DNA of 64,000 bases from Pleurotus ostreatus/Saccharomyces cerevisiae fusant (Eukaryota; Opisthokonta), in the NCBI GenBank assembly GCA_024196135.1, contig JAMQCK010000019.1:122347-186346 (forward strand), read 5' to 3'. Each line of letters opens with the position of its first letter. Within the stretch, counting starts at the first letter, position 1. The position numbers and the translations under genes are program-made. The notes under the pieces are model-generated. The model was not told the origin of the DNA, ran no database searches, and was given only the letters and a program-made list of their open reading frames with translations. This document shows positions 35,554 through 46,724 of this stretch, in pieces.

Positions 35554-38072
35554 CTACTCCAGCGTCGAGCCCCTGCCCTTGCCGGGGGGTATCCTCCCTG
35601 ACTGACTGGCGGTGGGCGACGAGGTGCGCTTGGACGTGTTCGTCGCCGTTCGCTGCCGCTTCGTCGCGCGCTTCGCCTCCTCCTGCATGTCGTCTGCGAT
35701 TTCCTCCCGCACGTCGTCCGCGGCTCCCGCCTGCATGACCTCCGCGGTTTCAGATGCGTCTATCGGTACGACCATGGGCAGAGTGTCATCCTGCTCTTGG
35801 CCAGGATTCAAGGGGACTTGCTGCTTGACGCGCTGCTCCCTCGAAGCGAGACAGAAGCTGCGGGCCCATCTTGCATTCTCCTCCTCCTGCAGCTGCTCCT
35901 CTACGAGCACCCTATACTTCGCGAGGACCGCCTCCGGATCCAGCTCGTGGAGCTCGTCGGTCAGCCGGTCTTTTTTCTTGAACGCGCCCTTTTTCTTCTT
36001 CCCCTTCTTGAGAATGGCCCGCCACTGGCGGTTCAACTTTTTGTAGTCACGAAGGGATGGAGCTTGTGGCATCGGGTCGTCGTCTGAGTCGTCCACGCCG
36101 TCTACAACGTATTCATCTTCGTCTCCTTCATCGCTGTCTTCATCGGAGTCGTCCTCATCGTCCTCATCGCTCTCGTCGTCTTCGTCACTCGCGGCTTTGT
36201 CGTCACCCCCGTCGCCGTTGCCTTTGCCTTCCGCTGCCAACTGGCGAGCAAGCTCTCGTCGCCTTTGACGATCCAGCCAACTCTTCAAGCCGTCCTGATA
36301 CGCGACCCACTGCCTGACCATCCGTCGATACATCCCGATCCATTCCAGCAGAGGCGCGGATACGGGCTCGATGAAGACGAGGCGGAACCGGTCGGAGATT
36401 CCACTGATGAACGTCCTCTTCCCATCGCCACCGAAAGGAACCCCATCTGTACTGTACTGAACCTGACTGAGCACATTGTCCACGACGCGGAGCGCAACCT
36501 CGCGGTCGACAGGGAAGTAGAGAATGATCATGAACACGGCGACCCAGAAGAAGGATTCGAGATCGTCTTGAACATCGTGGAGTCTGTGAAGGTGATTGAG
36601 AGATAGGGTGGATGCGAAGGCCCAGGTGCCCTGGGGTAAGGTCAGTCAAGCGTTACAGTATTGAGTTGTTTAATGGGGGCTACTTACAGTGCGTTCCGGC
36701 CGTCGGCCGTCACAAGGTGGCAACTCAACCATCATGTTGATGTTTGAGTCGAGCTCGGATGCTCCTGGAGGGGGCATTCGTGCGCATTGATCCCAGTCGG
36801 AGAGGATGCCTCGTCCCGATGCTTCATCCCAGAGGATGTTCCACGCGCTGATGTCCCGATGAAGCATGCGGCAGCGTTCGACGGCCTGCCGGTGGCCTGC
36901 ATAGCGTTAACGGACGATCGCGGGTAAGGTCCAGAAAGGAACCCACAGGTAAACGCGTCGTGCAGAATCTGCATCAAATGCTTTGACGACTTGAATTTCC
37001 ACAGCGGCTGGCCAAGGTTCACCGCGAAGCGGTGGTGCACGCGAGGATCGTGACGTCCGCGTCTGCCCTTGTTCCATGGCGTGTCGACGTAACCATGCGT
37101 GGCGGTACTGTGGCCAGGGATGTCCCCACCGCATATGAGTTTGGGCGCGAACTCGACGTTCTCTGTGTTCAACTGGGCGATGACCTCTGCCTCCGGTAAC
37201 AAGTCGTCCCCAACGGAGCGCCAGCTATCCTTGATGAACACGACGTTGTCAGAGACCGGGTCCCAGGCCACGTATCCGCGCGTGGCACGGTGTCGTAGAC
37301 CCTCCGGATCCGATTCGGGCCCACAGGTGTAAAACCAGCGAAGATTGTTCTGCACGGCGGCGCACGGCACGCCGATCTTGTAGACAGTAAGCTTCTCGGC
37401 AGGCTTGGAGGTCGCCCTGCGTGAGTATCTCTTTAGAGCCTGTATAGCACGCTCTCTGTACTCCGAATCTTCTGCAACAAGGCCGCATGCGGTCTGGTCG
37501 AATCCTAGTTGCGCGTTGGTGAGACTTTTGGGGCGGACAATGAGGTCGTCCAGGTTCTTCGGGCTGTCGCTGGCGTCAGAGGTTGCCCATTTCGTCTTCT
37601 CCGTTACGATGAGCCCGTCGCGGTCGGCGCGAATGATGCGAAAGTAGTTTTCAGTGACAAACAAGACGAACGAGGAGACGCGCTCAGAGACGGAGTGCGC
37701 CTCTTGGATAGAGACCAGGGCCTCGCCGACAGACGCGTCGCCGTCTTTGAGCTGTTGATCGGCGCCTTTGATATGCTCGAAGATGTCGGGCAAGAGCTTT
37801 ATGTCTGGGCATTCATAGGTGCCGGTGTTGAGCCTGTTGTCGTCCAGGCCGATGTATCTCCCGTAAGCGGTAGGCTTCGGGTGCAAATCATCTCCTAACC
37901 TCGCGCGCTTCGTGCCGCGGGTTGGGCGTTCAGCAACATCGCAATCCGGTCGAGCCTCGCAGAACGCTTGTGCTTTAACCGATCGTGTCACGGTCGTCTG
38001 GGGCAGGAAGGCCGCCAGGAAGTCTTTGTAAGGCATTCCCACAACGCAATAGTCAAGCAGATCCCCGTCCAT
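35554..38072 (-). CDS. FunK1-type fungal protein kinase, copy 1
   Basis: Three exons (38072-36947, 36896-36688, 36630-35554) give 803 aa. The kinase core shows a probable ATP lysine in NVVFIKDSWRS, the catalytic loop HRDISAWNILWDE (HRD at 388-390), and SDWDQCA in place of DFG. It is followed by the FunK1 pattern GTWAFASTLSL and DDLESFFWV. This divergent family is expanded in Agaricomycetes and its substrates are unknown. The C-terminus is strongly acidic (DEDDESDEDDEDDSDED) and then basic (KRATKRQRTATN), suggesting a nuclear protein. It is a paralogue of the gene at 48216-50591 in opposite orientation, with shared exon structure and intron phases. Some family members could be inactive; here Lys, HRD and DWD are all present. 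Confidence 0.9.
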
Positions 38073-38167
38073 TGTGAGAGTGTTAGAGTGGTTGTGAGAT
38101 GATGGTGGTCGAGAACGAGTGGCAGCGCAGTCCGCACGTCATGCGACGCGCTGCGGAGCCGAACATT

Positions 38168-38173
38168 CACGTG
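38168..38173. promoter_or_regulatory. CACGTG E-box upstream of FunK1 copy 1
   Basis: The palindrome CACGTG, within CGATCACGTG on the gene strand, lies about 100 nt before the ATG. The same box, in alignable flanking sequence, occurs upstream of FunK1 copy 2 (48016-48021). CACGTG is the binding site class of bHLH factors such as Cbf1/Pho4. Function is inferred from retention in both copies. Confidence 0.4.
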
Positions 38174-38344
38174 ATCGCCATCCAGTGTAAATTTATTAAT
38201 TTCGCAAAGGGATGGACCTTCTAAATACGAGCTCGCCTGTTGTATGAACCTCGCATCCTCTTGTTATGTTACCCTGGATCGATTTGGCCTGCTACCAATC
38301 TAAGACTGGCTAGATATGGAGGCCTTGAAGGGACCACGTTCCAT

Positions 38345-38416
38345 AGCAGCATGGCGCAGTGGAAGCGCGCGGGGCTCATAACCCCGAGGTCACTTGATCG
38401 AAACAAGTTGCTGCTA
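38345..38416 (+). tRNA. Initiator tRNA-Met (CAT), copy 2
   Basis: All 72 bases are identical to the copy at 422-493, including acceptor stem AGCAGCA/TGCTGCT, GGG/CCC anticodon stem pairs and GATCGAAAC TΨC region. A TTTT run begins two bases after the gene (38418-38421) and could terminate Pol III. Flanking sequences differ from copy 1, apart from the immediate ACTT, so only the gene body is conserved. Confidence 0.95.
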
Positions 38417-38751
38417 CTTTTCTTGAGCTTTCTCTTCTTTGTTGTTGCAAGCATACGTAGGATGTGTAGAGTACTTGTACCCGACATATACCTCAGGTAT
38501 TCTGCAACGATCAACTTGCTATATAAATGAGGAGCTTGAGAAAGGCAACCGCTGAGCGCTGATCTTTTGAGACAGCCCATCAGCAAAGCTGCCAGTACTG
38601 GCTGACATATATATTGACCTAGCTAGATACCTGTCCGCATCCGCTAACCCGCTCATCACACCTCCCGTTCTCCCTGCACATGAGCCAGTCCACCATCTCC
38701 TGCTGACGCGCGTCGATCGCCACCTCCAACCAACCCACTGCTATCACCACC

Positions 38752-40557
38752 TCACACCAGCCCACTCCCCGCCATCCGCACCGTGTCCCCCACCGCCCTC
38801 GCCACCCCGCCCCAAGCGCGCGCAAGCAGCCCCGAGCCGTCGTCCCGCAAGCGGCGGCGGACGAGGTCGGCGGTCCCGGCTGCAGCAACTGTCCCTGCAG
38901 CTGGAGGGGTGTTAGCTACTTGTATCCTTCCGGTTTATGGAGGGAAGAAGAATGCTAGGAGGGAGTAAGGATGCCAGGAGGGAGGGAGGATGCTAGGAGG
39001 GAGGAAGAATGCCAGGAGGGAGGAGGGTTGCCGGGAGGAAAAATCGTACCTGCAGAGCCAGCGCCCGCTATCCTCGCCCTGCGCCTCCGCCTCAGAACGA
39101 ACGAGATCAAAGGGACCAAGACGAACAGCACCGCAAACGTCCACGTCGAGTACGACGTTCGAGATGAGCCGAAGTACTGTGACAGATAAGCCCGAAGGAC
39201 CTCGAGGGGGCGTGGGGTGGCGTTGGTGGTTGTGGCATCGGTAGGGGGTGCCAGACTAGCCCGTGCAAGCGCCAGACGGTCGCGAGAGGATGTCGGCTGA
39301 CCGCGAGACGATGTTGAGCGAGCGCGGTCAGAGTTGGACCGGTCTGTCCCAGGTCGACGAGCGGAGGTGGGATACAGAGCGCCGTTAGGCTTGGCGATGC
39401 CATTCGGTTTTCGCAGACTGCCGTTCGCGCTTCCCGACTTGGCAGGACGTGCTGTCCCCGTAGAGCTAGCTGACGAACTCCGCCGTGTGCAAGCGGGCGT
39501 CATCGCGGACAGGCCATTGACGTTACGACCACGGGGCACTATGGTGTGCGTCGAGGTGGTTGATAGGGAACTTGAGGATGAGGATGAAGAGGGTGCGGGA
39601 GAGTACGAGCGAGGGGAGTCTGGGGCGGATGATATTGGTGGAGGTGAAGGAGAAGGTGTGGGCAGAGGTGAAGGAGAGGTGGGACGCTGGGCTGACAGTT
39701 GGTCGACTAGGCGCTGCAAACAGGACTGGTGTTAGCGCGGGGTATGTGGACAGTATGGCGATCGAACGCACCTGCCTGGCTGCATCCGACAGCTCTTGCT
39801 CGTACGCCAAGAACTCCGTGGCATACTCCCACTCCCCGAGCGCAGGGAGCACTTGAAGGACGTAGACTTCAATGATCTGAGCATATCCATCATCCAGGCG
39901 TCTTCCACCCTCCTCGTCTACCCGCCGCCTTGCCAGCCACTCCTCAATCATCGCACGTCCAGCATCCGCACATCTAAGCTTCAAGCTCGAGTACGCCAGC
40001 GTAGCCAATATCTGACTCGGCAAGAACGCCGCATCCGCCCCCGCCCCCGCCCCCGCCGCCGCACTCGGCGTAAACAGCGCCAAGGACCGCTTGTACATCG
40101 CTTCTACCGCCGCCGCCGACGGCAGCGCAGCAAGCTCCCTCAACACATCCGGCAGGCTAGGGGAGGGCGCAGCATGTACGGTGGTCTCCAGCGTGATGCG
40201 CAGGATGTCCCACTTCTTGCGCTGCGCCTGGAGGGCGGGGAGTGGAGACGCGCTGGCGGGCGGGCTGAGGAGGGCAAAGGCGGCGTCGAGGAGGGAGTGC
40301 GCGAGGGGGATGTCGCGCTGGAGGAAGGCGCGCGCGGCGCGCGAGTACAGCCCCCGCAGCGAGGCCTCCGTCGAGGAGCCCGGGTCAGTTGGGGTAGCCG
40401 GAGCGGAGGGTGCGAGTGAGTTGCTGCCGTGTGAAGTACTGCTGTTGCTGGGTGCGCCCTTTGGCGCGGGCGACACCAGAGTCATCTTTCCCTTCGAGGT
40501 GGGCGGTAGGAGGGGAGTGTGGGCGTGGGCGACGACGGTGTGGGTGGCGGTTGGCAT
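38752..40557 (-). CDS. Tail-anchored membrane protein, probable Pex26/Pex15-type peroxin
   Basis: Three exons (40557-39772, 39713-39050, 38879-38752) give 525 aa. Residues about 60-260 form an alpha-helical, TPR-like domain (LYSRAARAFLQRDIPLAHSL, KWDILRITLETTVH, EYATEFLAYEQELSDAARQ). A Ser/Pro-rich linker follows, then a single membrane span at about 452-469 (TWTFAVLFVLVPLISFVL) flanked by RRRRRAR. A short C-tail includes LVRRRLRDDGSGLLARAWG and ends VGDTVRMAGSGLV. This layout fits fungal Pex26, the membrane anchor of the Pex1/Pex6 AAA complex at peroxisomes, but the identification is from overall architecture. The last intron is 170 nt, three times normal, and contains a minisatellite; skipping it is required to reach the C-tail. 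Confidence 0.65.
38939..39038. repeat. Imperfect ~19-bp minisatellite inside an intron
   Basis: About four units of ATGCYAGGAGGGAGKAAG-like sequence lie in the last intron of the tail-anchored protein gene. The units alternate ATGCTAGG and ATGCCAGG. It explains the unusual 170-nt intron length. Confidence 0.7.
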
Positions 40558-42441
40558 CGTGGTCGCCGTTTGGAAACAAGAGCTGGCGGTTGGCTGCCGG
40601 TGCGCGCGTCATGTGTTTCTTCCCCGGCCCAGCTAGTTCCTCCGGACCGAATGGCCGCCCCGCGCCGATCCCCATTTCCTTTGTGACTCACCCCATTGTT
40701 CTCGGGGGTGAGCCAGAGATTCAGAGTCTGAGAGAGATGCATACCATGCTGTTCAGTACATATGCATATGCAGGAAAGTTAGAAGTCACAAAGCTCCTCC
40801 CCATGTTTCAACACTGAAATGGGTCAGCATCGTGCTTTTGGCCAAGTCCTTCGGGTAATTTTGGCGCGCCCGCAAGGCCGTGAGTATCTTCAAAGGTGGC
40901 CATAGGATTTTGAGTAGCTTAGAAGACACACGGCAGGTTTCGGCAGGGCTTAAAAGGTTGTTTAAAGGGTACGGGTGTCCTTCAAAGGCGAGGAAATCTT
41001 GCCTCTTGATTTGATTTGGAGGCGGGCCGAAGGCTGTCTGGCGCATTCAAAGGACGTTGAAAGCATTCGACTTACCATCCAATATCGTCGGCATAATTTT
41101 CTTATCCCTGCAGATTGATAGCAAGGTTCGCTCTACACAAGAGTTGTGCCCAGAGGTCTCGATAACGATACAACCGACGCAAGTGTCGCGCTTGAGAGTG
41201 TATGACATACGAAAAGAATTAATAATGGATTGTAGAATTTGTGGAAAGCATATTTCATCCGTCCCTGCAGCGTGAGCTACGCCAGGAAGGTAGGACGGTC
41301 CCCTCTTGCTGTAAATCGAAGGATGGAGCGTATGCTCGAAGGGGCAATTTGTACATGGGGGAGAAGTAGCGTGAGGTGAATGAGAGGCCGTCGCTGTTGT
41401 CCGCGGCAGGAGCAAATGATTGAAAATTATTAGAAGAGATATGAGATTTCTCACCCCAGGGGAGAGGTGCCGAACAAGAAGAAAGTGCGCCAGAGGAGTC
41501 TAACAACTGCGTGACTGCGGCCGACCAGCTCGCCACACCCGAGACGGAGGAGATAGAGACTGGGTGCTATCTCCGCCAAGACGGGGACCGTCTGGCTCCG
41601 GTCGATAGCCGTGGTGCGCTGCTCGGCGACGTCTTCGCGCGTCACAGCCTTGAAGGTGGATGCTTCAGTAGTCTTTCCGCGGACGTGGCCGGTGGTCTGC
41701 GTTGCCATCGTGCCGGCTTCCGATGCTTCCGCTTCTGCAACAAGAGAGCGAGGTTCAGTCTTGACGAATGGCTTCAGAGCTAATGCGTAGACTCTTCAAG
41801 TTGACGGATGACATAGTTGCGCTAGCGGTCGGTGTCCTGAAGCTGGCAAGTAGTGTCCTCGGGCTGACGAGCAGCTCCCCCGGTTCGCGTCCTTCGCGCG
41901 CACATCAGCGTAGAGTAGATGCTCGGTGGCCTCCAATAAGCCCGACTCGGCGCTCGATGCGTGTAGCCGTCTGCTCAGCACGTGCATCCGCTCGACGTCT
42001 TCCTTCGCCCCTTTGCGCAGCCTCGCCCGCCCTCGCCTCGCATCCGATGATGCTGATGCACGCGCCGCGCGCGGCCTCGTCGAGTTGCCGCTCGTCGCGG
42101 CGAAGGCAGCTGTGGGAGTCAACGGGCCAGGTCTAAGACGCGAAGAGGATCAAGTGGGAAGCAACGAGGCGTCGAAAGGGGGGTTTGACGCCAGAGGGGA
42201 AGGAAGGAGATGAAGGAGGGCGGGGCGGGATGTGTGAAGCTGGCGTCCTACATATGAGCGAGACCACCGGAAGATCGACGTGAATAGTCAATAAGCTCGA
42301 GGCTTAGTGACGCTGGCCAACCCTTGGTTCAATTGTGATCAATGGTACTACCTGGTGAGCGATCAGTCAAAGTCAAAGAGGAGAAGGGTTGCGACGCACC
42401 TACGGGAAGGCCGGCGTAGAACAGGCTGTCGCGCGATTACT
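40558..42441. other. Gene-poor region with possible coding relics
   Basis: The region holds several short minus-strand ORFs (for example 41451-41708, opening MATQTTGHVRGKTTEAS, and 41796-42122) with coding-like GC3. I could not join them by credible introns or assign a family. It may contain a decayed gene; nothing else was supportable. Confidence 0.3.
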
Positions 42442-42955
42442 GATTGCTCACGCAGGGGCCCCGCCGAGGTACGAGGCAGGGGATGCGTGAGCAATCGTGA
42501 GTTCGTGATGGCCGCCCTGAAGTTGCCGTGTAAATAAGTACAAATCTTTTTCCGCGTATTACTCGAAAAGAGCTCCGAGAGCTCTGGCGCGCGCAGCGCG
42601 CGTGTCTCTTCGCCTATCTGCTTGAAACTTTGCAGGTGCGCTCAGTGCCCTGCCATGCACTCGAGTACAGATTTTCGTCAGAAAATTCGAACGTTACGTT
42701 GGCGCGTAGCGCCAGGACTGTCTTTTGACATGAGTGACGAGCAGAGCTCTCATTTCTGAGTGCCGTTGAGAGCAGCGAGCGATACCGTGCTCTTATACAC
42801 TCTAGGTAGGCAGTGAGGTGTACAATCAATAACCTGAGGACGGCAGTGGACGTCCTAAGCTGCCTTTCAAGCGGCGGTGGCGTGTGGCGCGGGCCATCGG
42901 CCCGTGCCGCCGCCAGCGCGCCTTTGGCGTGCTATAAGCCCCTGCGTGAGCTATC
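42442..42955. mobile_element. MITE-like element with 18-bp terminal inverted repeats
   Basis: The left end GATTGCTCACGCAGGGGC (42442-42459) and the reverse complement of the right end GATAGCTCACGCAGGGGC (42938-42955) match at 17 of 18 positions. A further perfect inverted copy, TGCGTGAGCAATC (42484-42496), lies inside and could fold back on the left end. The 514-bp interior has no long ORF and contains GC-rich palindromes. I see no clear target-site duplication, so this may be an old miniature DNA transposon or a foldback structure. Confidence 0.45.
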
Positions 42956-43633
42956 GTGGGTCCCCCACCTAACTATTTTACAATGATACGAGGCGGTGAA
43001 GTCTAAGTTGAGCCTCAACGAGCTCATCCAGCTACAGCTTTCAAACGCGGCCTTGGGAGGCGGACTTGCCGATGATGGATCGCGATCACGAGGAGGATTC
43101 GCCACAAAATAGAGCCAAACACCGCAACCCTTTACTTACATACGTACTTACGCCTCTTGTGCTCTTACCACGACCATCGCTCGCACACCCCGAATACGAC
43201 GCGGTTCTGTTCTGACCTGCGTGAGTCCGCCTTTTAGTGTTCAGCCCTCGCGGCCGGCTTACAGTACCGAATGCAAACTAGCAAGCTCCGACCTTCGAAC
43301 TAGGGGACGTTGGCTCGTCATGCCCTGCTGTCCGCACAGTACGTTGTCCCAAAACCACATCTTCCCCCTACTCAGACCCTCTTATTCTACTTACAGCAAG
43401 CACCACTGAAGTTGAACTACGACTCGGCATCTCCCGCATTTAATCACCTCGTGGCCGCCTCGTGCCACACCCTGGAATCCCCAGCGCCCCTGTCCGCTTT
43501 TTCGTTGGCTTTGGCCGGCACGGTCGCGTCTCTTAGGCCGGCTTTTGTTCTCATTCCTCTCTGTATCTTCTCCTGCACACACTCTTGCCAATCACGACTC
43601 CTCACGATCTCGGTAACAGCAGCCGAACACACG
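42956..43633. other. Upstream region of the coiled-coil gene
   Basis: The frame of the downstream gene is open back to about 43310, but the region has the look of a 5' leader (CT-rich, no motifs). No other gene is visible. Confidence 0.4.
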
Positions 43634-45882
43634 ATGAACCAGATCCTCCCGCACATCGCGTCCGGCACGCTGCAGCCACCCAAGCTGCTGGAGTCCTTGT
43701 CCTCCTCATTATCCTCACTCCCTTCGATCCTAACCTCAAGTCTGCGGACTTTGTCATCCACTCCGGCGAACACCGGGCTCTGCCTGGCCACTGTCCTCCT
43801 ACTCGTCTTCCTCGCCTCTCGTTATCGCCACCTGCTGGATACCTATCACCGCGCCCTCGAGAATTATCGCGCCACCCGTGACGCGCTCTTCAAGGCGTAC
43901 CCGGTGCACGATGACGCCTGGCGCGCCGCTACCCTAGCGCATGCGCAAGCCGAGTACACGCGGTTCGCCAGCGAACTGGGACAGACCGTTGCGCGCCTCC
44001 GCGCTGCGCGGTCGGTCGAGGAGCTCCTGGCGGCGCTGGAGACGTCGCTCGGTATGTCCACGCCCGAGCAGATGGCGGACGGCAGTCCCCGCAAAGTGGC
44101 TGGCACGCCTCTCAAGCTGGCCGGCACTCCTGCCAAGGCTGTTCGCAGTCCCTCCAAGCTCGACGGAACGCCAGCGAGATCAGCCGGTACCCCGGGCAAG
44201 CCGTTCAGTACCCCGGTTCGCAAATCGGCGTCGACCACGATCCGCACACCGGTCGCAACACCTGCCCTCAGGTCGATCAGCTCCTCAACTGCACGGTCCC
44301 TATCCTCCGTCGCCAGCTCCTCCCCCCCACGTCACCACCCAACATCTCCTCCCTCCATCCCCACCTCCTCCCCCTATCGCGACCTCCAATACCTCCCCTT
44401 CGCCGACGCCGACGACCTCGACGATCTCACCGCCCCTCCCGCATCCTCCCTCGCCGGCGCGCAAGCCGAGATCCGCAGGCTCAGCGCCGCCCTAGGACGC
44501 GCCAGGCGCGCCAAACGACGCATCGAGCGGCAGCTCAATAGGCGCGAATGCGAGCTTTACGCCGCGGCTGAGGAACTTGAGCGAGTGGAAGGCGAGCTCG
44601 AGCGTGCGGAAGGCGTATTAGTGGATGCTCAGAAGGAGCTGGCCGATGCTCAGCAGGAGCTCGCCGACGCCCACCAGGAGATCGACGAGTCCTACGCCGA
44701 TCTCGAGGGTGCGTATCGCGACCTCGAGGACGCGCAGTCCGACGCGCGCGACCTTCGATGCGCACTTTTCGTCAGCGACACGGAGCTGGCGAATCTGAAG
44801 TCGAGGGTGGAGGAGCTGGAGGGGCTATCTCAGCGTTATGACCGCCAACAAGTTCAACTTAGCAAACAGAAAGCGCAGCTGGAGGAGCTGCGGGCGCGCG
44901 ACCGGCAGCAGCGGTTCCTGCTGGGGTGCTACTCGAGCGATCTGGCGGCGGCGCGGAAGAAGCGGGTGCAGGTGGGCGAGCTGGAGGCGAGGGTGAGGGA
45001 GTTGGAGGGGGAGAATGGGGCGCTGAGGGGGGAGGTGGGCGAGTTGAGGGGGGAAGGGGGCGAGTTGAGGGGCGAGGTGCAGCCGGAGGTGCAGGGGGAG
45101 TCGAAGTTGGAGGAGGAGTCGAAGTCGGAGGAGGAGTCGAAGTTGGCCAAGGGCGATGAGGACAAGAGCTCCGCCGAGTCGTCAGCATTCTCGCCCGGAC
45201 ATGCATCGATGCCCTCGACGTCTTCGACGGCCTCGTCCGCGTTGTCGACGACTTCGATGTCCTCGTCACCCCCTGCGTCACCGGCCTCACTCTGCACAAC
45301 TCTGTCCTCGCCGCCAATGTCGCCGACGGTGATCTTGCCGCCAATCTGTGGAAGCTCATCATCGTGCTCGACACCACAATCACAACCCTCGTGCTCAGCG
45401 CCGCAAACCCAGCTATCTGCGCCTTCTTCAAGTCACCAGCCTCATTCATCTCCAGCATGCATCCCTTTGCCGGCCTCACCGGCACCTTTGCCCGCGCCGC
45501 TACCGCAGATTTCGTCCAACTCGTCACTACGCAAGCGCCAGGGACCGCCCTCGGACGCTGACGTGGATGAACGGGAGTGGAAGCGGAGGCGAGAGGGAGG
45601 GGCGGTAGCAACGGACGGAGTGGAAGAGGCAGTAGCAACGGACGAAGTGGAAGAGGCAGTAGCAACGGACAAAGTGGAAGAGGCGGACGCGGGCCATGCT
45701 AAGGTCGCGCATGAGGTATGTATGAAGTCCAAGTTCTGCAACTTTTGCTCACGTGGATTCGAATGTCGAAGGTGAATGCAGCGCGAGATGTGCACATAGC
45801 GCAAGCACAATATGCGCACGAGGCCGAAGCGCAGCTCGAGGCTGCAGCCAACCAGGAGGTCGAGCCTCCACAGGATTCTTAG
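43634..45882 (+). CDS. Single-pass membrane coiled-coil protein, function unknown
   Basis: Two exons (43634-45715, 45772-45882) give 730 aa. The start MNQILPHIAS was chosen because it precedes the only hydrophobic segment (residues about 48-64, GLCLATVLLLVFLASRY); the frame is open 108 codons upstream. After the membrane span come a helical region (HRALENYRATRDALFKAY) and a Thr/Pro-rich repeat (KxAGTP). A long heptad-rich coiled coil follows (about 265-450; e.g. LERVEGELERAEGVLVDAQK), then a Ser/Pro tail. Near the C-terminus a ten-residue unit (AVATDxVEEA) is repeated three times. Splicing the 56-nt intron adds VNAARDVHIAQAQYAHEAEA and ends PPQDS. The architecture resembles organelle-tethering proteins, but that is speculation. 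Confidence 0.65.
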
Positions 45883-46343
45883 ACCCGTCATCTCAATCGG
45901 AACTTCCACTTCATTTTATCTTTCCCCACATATGGTCTGCCCTGATTTATCTTCATCTATGGCCTCTTGCTCTTATGGCTTCATCATGCTCGCGACTTGC
46001 TAGCCTTTACCACGGCTTAGGTCCTTTTTATACCTACTTACATTGACCCTCTCTACTTCCTACTTACCGCATACGTACCGTACCGTCTTCTTGTCTTGCA
46101 TACCTACCGTCTCCCGTCTTGCATACCTACTGTTCCTCGGCTCCTACCTACTGTTTCCCGGTCTCTCACATACCTACAGAACCCCTCCCGGCGCCACCTG
46201 TTGTCCCACCACACCTTGTATCGCACGCACTCATGCATAGAATCACCTACGCACTCGTACCTACCGACCGGATCGTCACGTACTTACCTGTAATCTATTC
46301 GTCTGCTCCTACTACTCTAGCAAAAGCTGGAGGTGATTAGTTG
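45883..46343. other. Spacer with degenerate TACCTAC repeats
   Basis: From about 46030 to 46290 the + strand is pyrimidine-rich and contains many imperfect TACCTAC/CTTGCATACC motifs. No gene is visible. Confidence 0.5.
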
Positions 46344-46361
46344 TTGTGACGAACTGTTAGG

Positions 46362-46380
46362 TAGATAGATAGATAGATAT
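46362..46380 (-). repeat. TATC/GATA simple-repeat tail of the LINE
   Basis: TAGATAGATAGATAGATAT on the + strand, i.e. a TATC-type 3' tail on the element strand. It lies immediately inside the left copy of the target-site duplication. Confidence 0.75.
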
Positions 46381-46724
46381 ATTCCAATATTCAGGAAGCT
46401 ATCACACCGTCGCCGGTGTATGTAGCCACCCGCTCGAAGACGCTGATTACAGCGTCCTCGAGCTTGCGTGTAACTGCTATGTGAGGTGCTACCGATGTAA
46501 AGGTGCGGACATTGGGGAGAACAGGGGTTGTCGGCCGCCCCATATAGGTGATGCCGGTAGCGAGGAGGGGTCCCCTCGGGGTAGGTGAATAAATAAACTG
46601 AGAACTGGAGAAATCGGTGGGGCGTCATACGAAAAACTGAGCTCCTAAGCGGGTGTGGTACAGTGGGAAGGGGGATGAGTCTGTGTAGTAGGTATGCAAG
46701 CGGGGTAAAGAGGGGAGTCAGTGG

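Noticed and set aside
46030..46340. Repeated TACCTAC motifs considered as a CRISPR-like or telomere-like array
   Set aside because: Units are irregular in length and sequence, without conserved spacers; best seen as degenerate simple sequence.
46317..46628. ORF after LINE ORF1 that might be the start of a reverse transcriptase
   Set aside because: No RT motifs (no YxDD, no palm-domain pattern), too short, and ends in the simple-repeat tail; treated as 3' non-coding.
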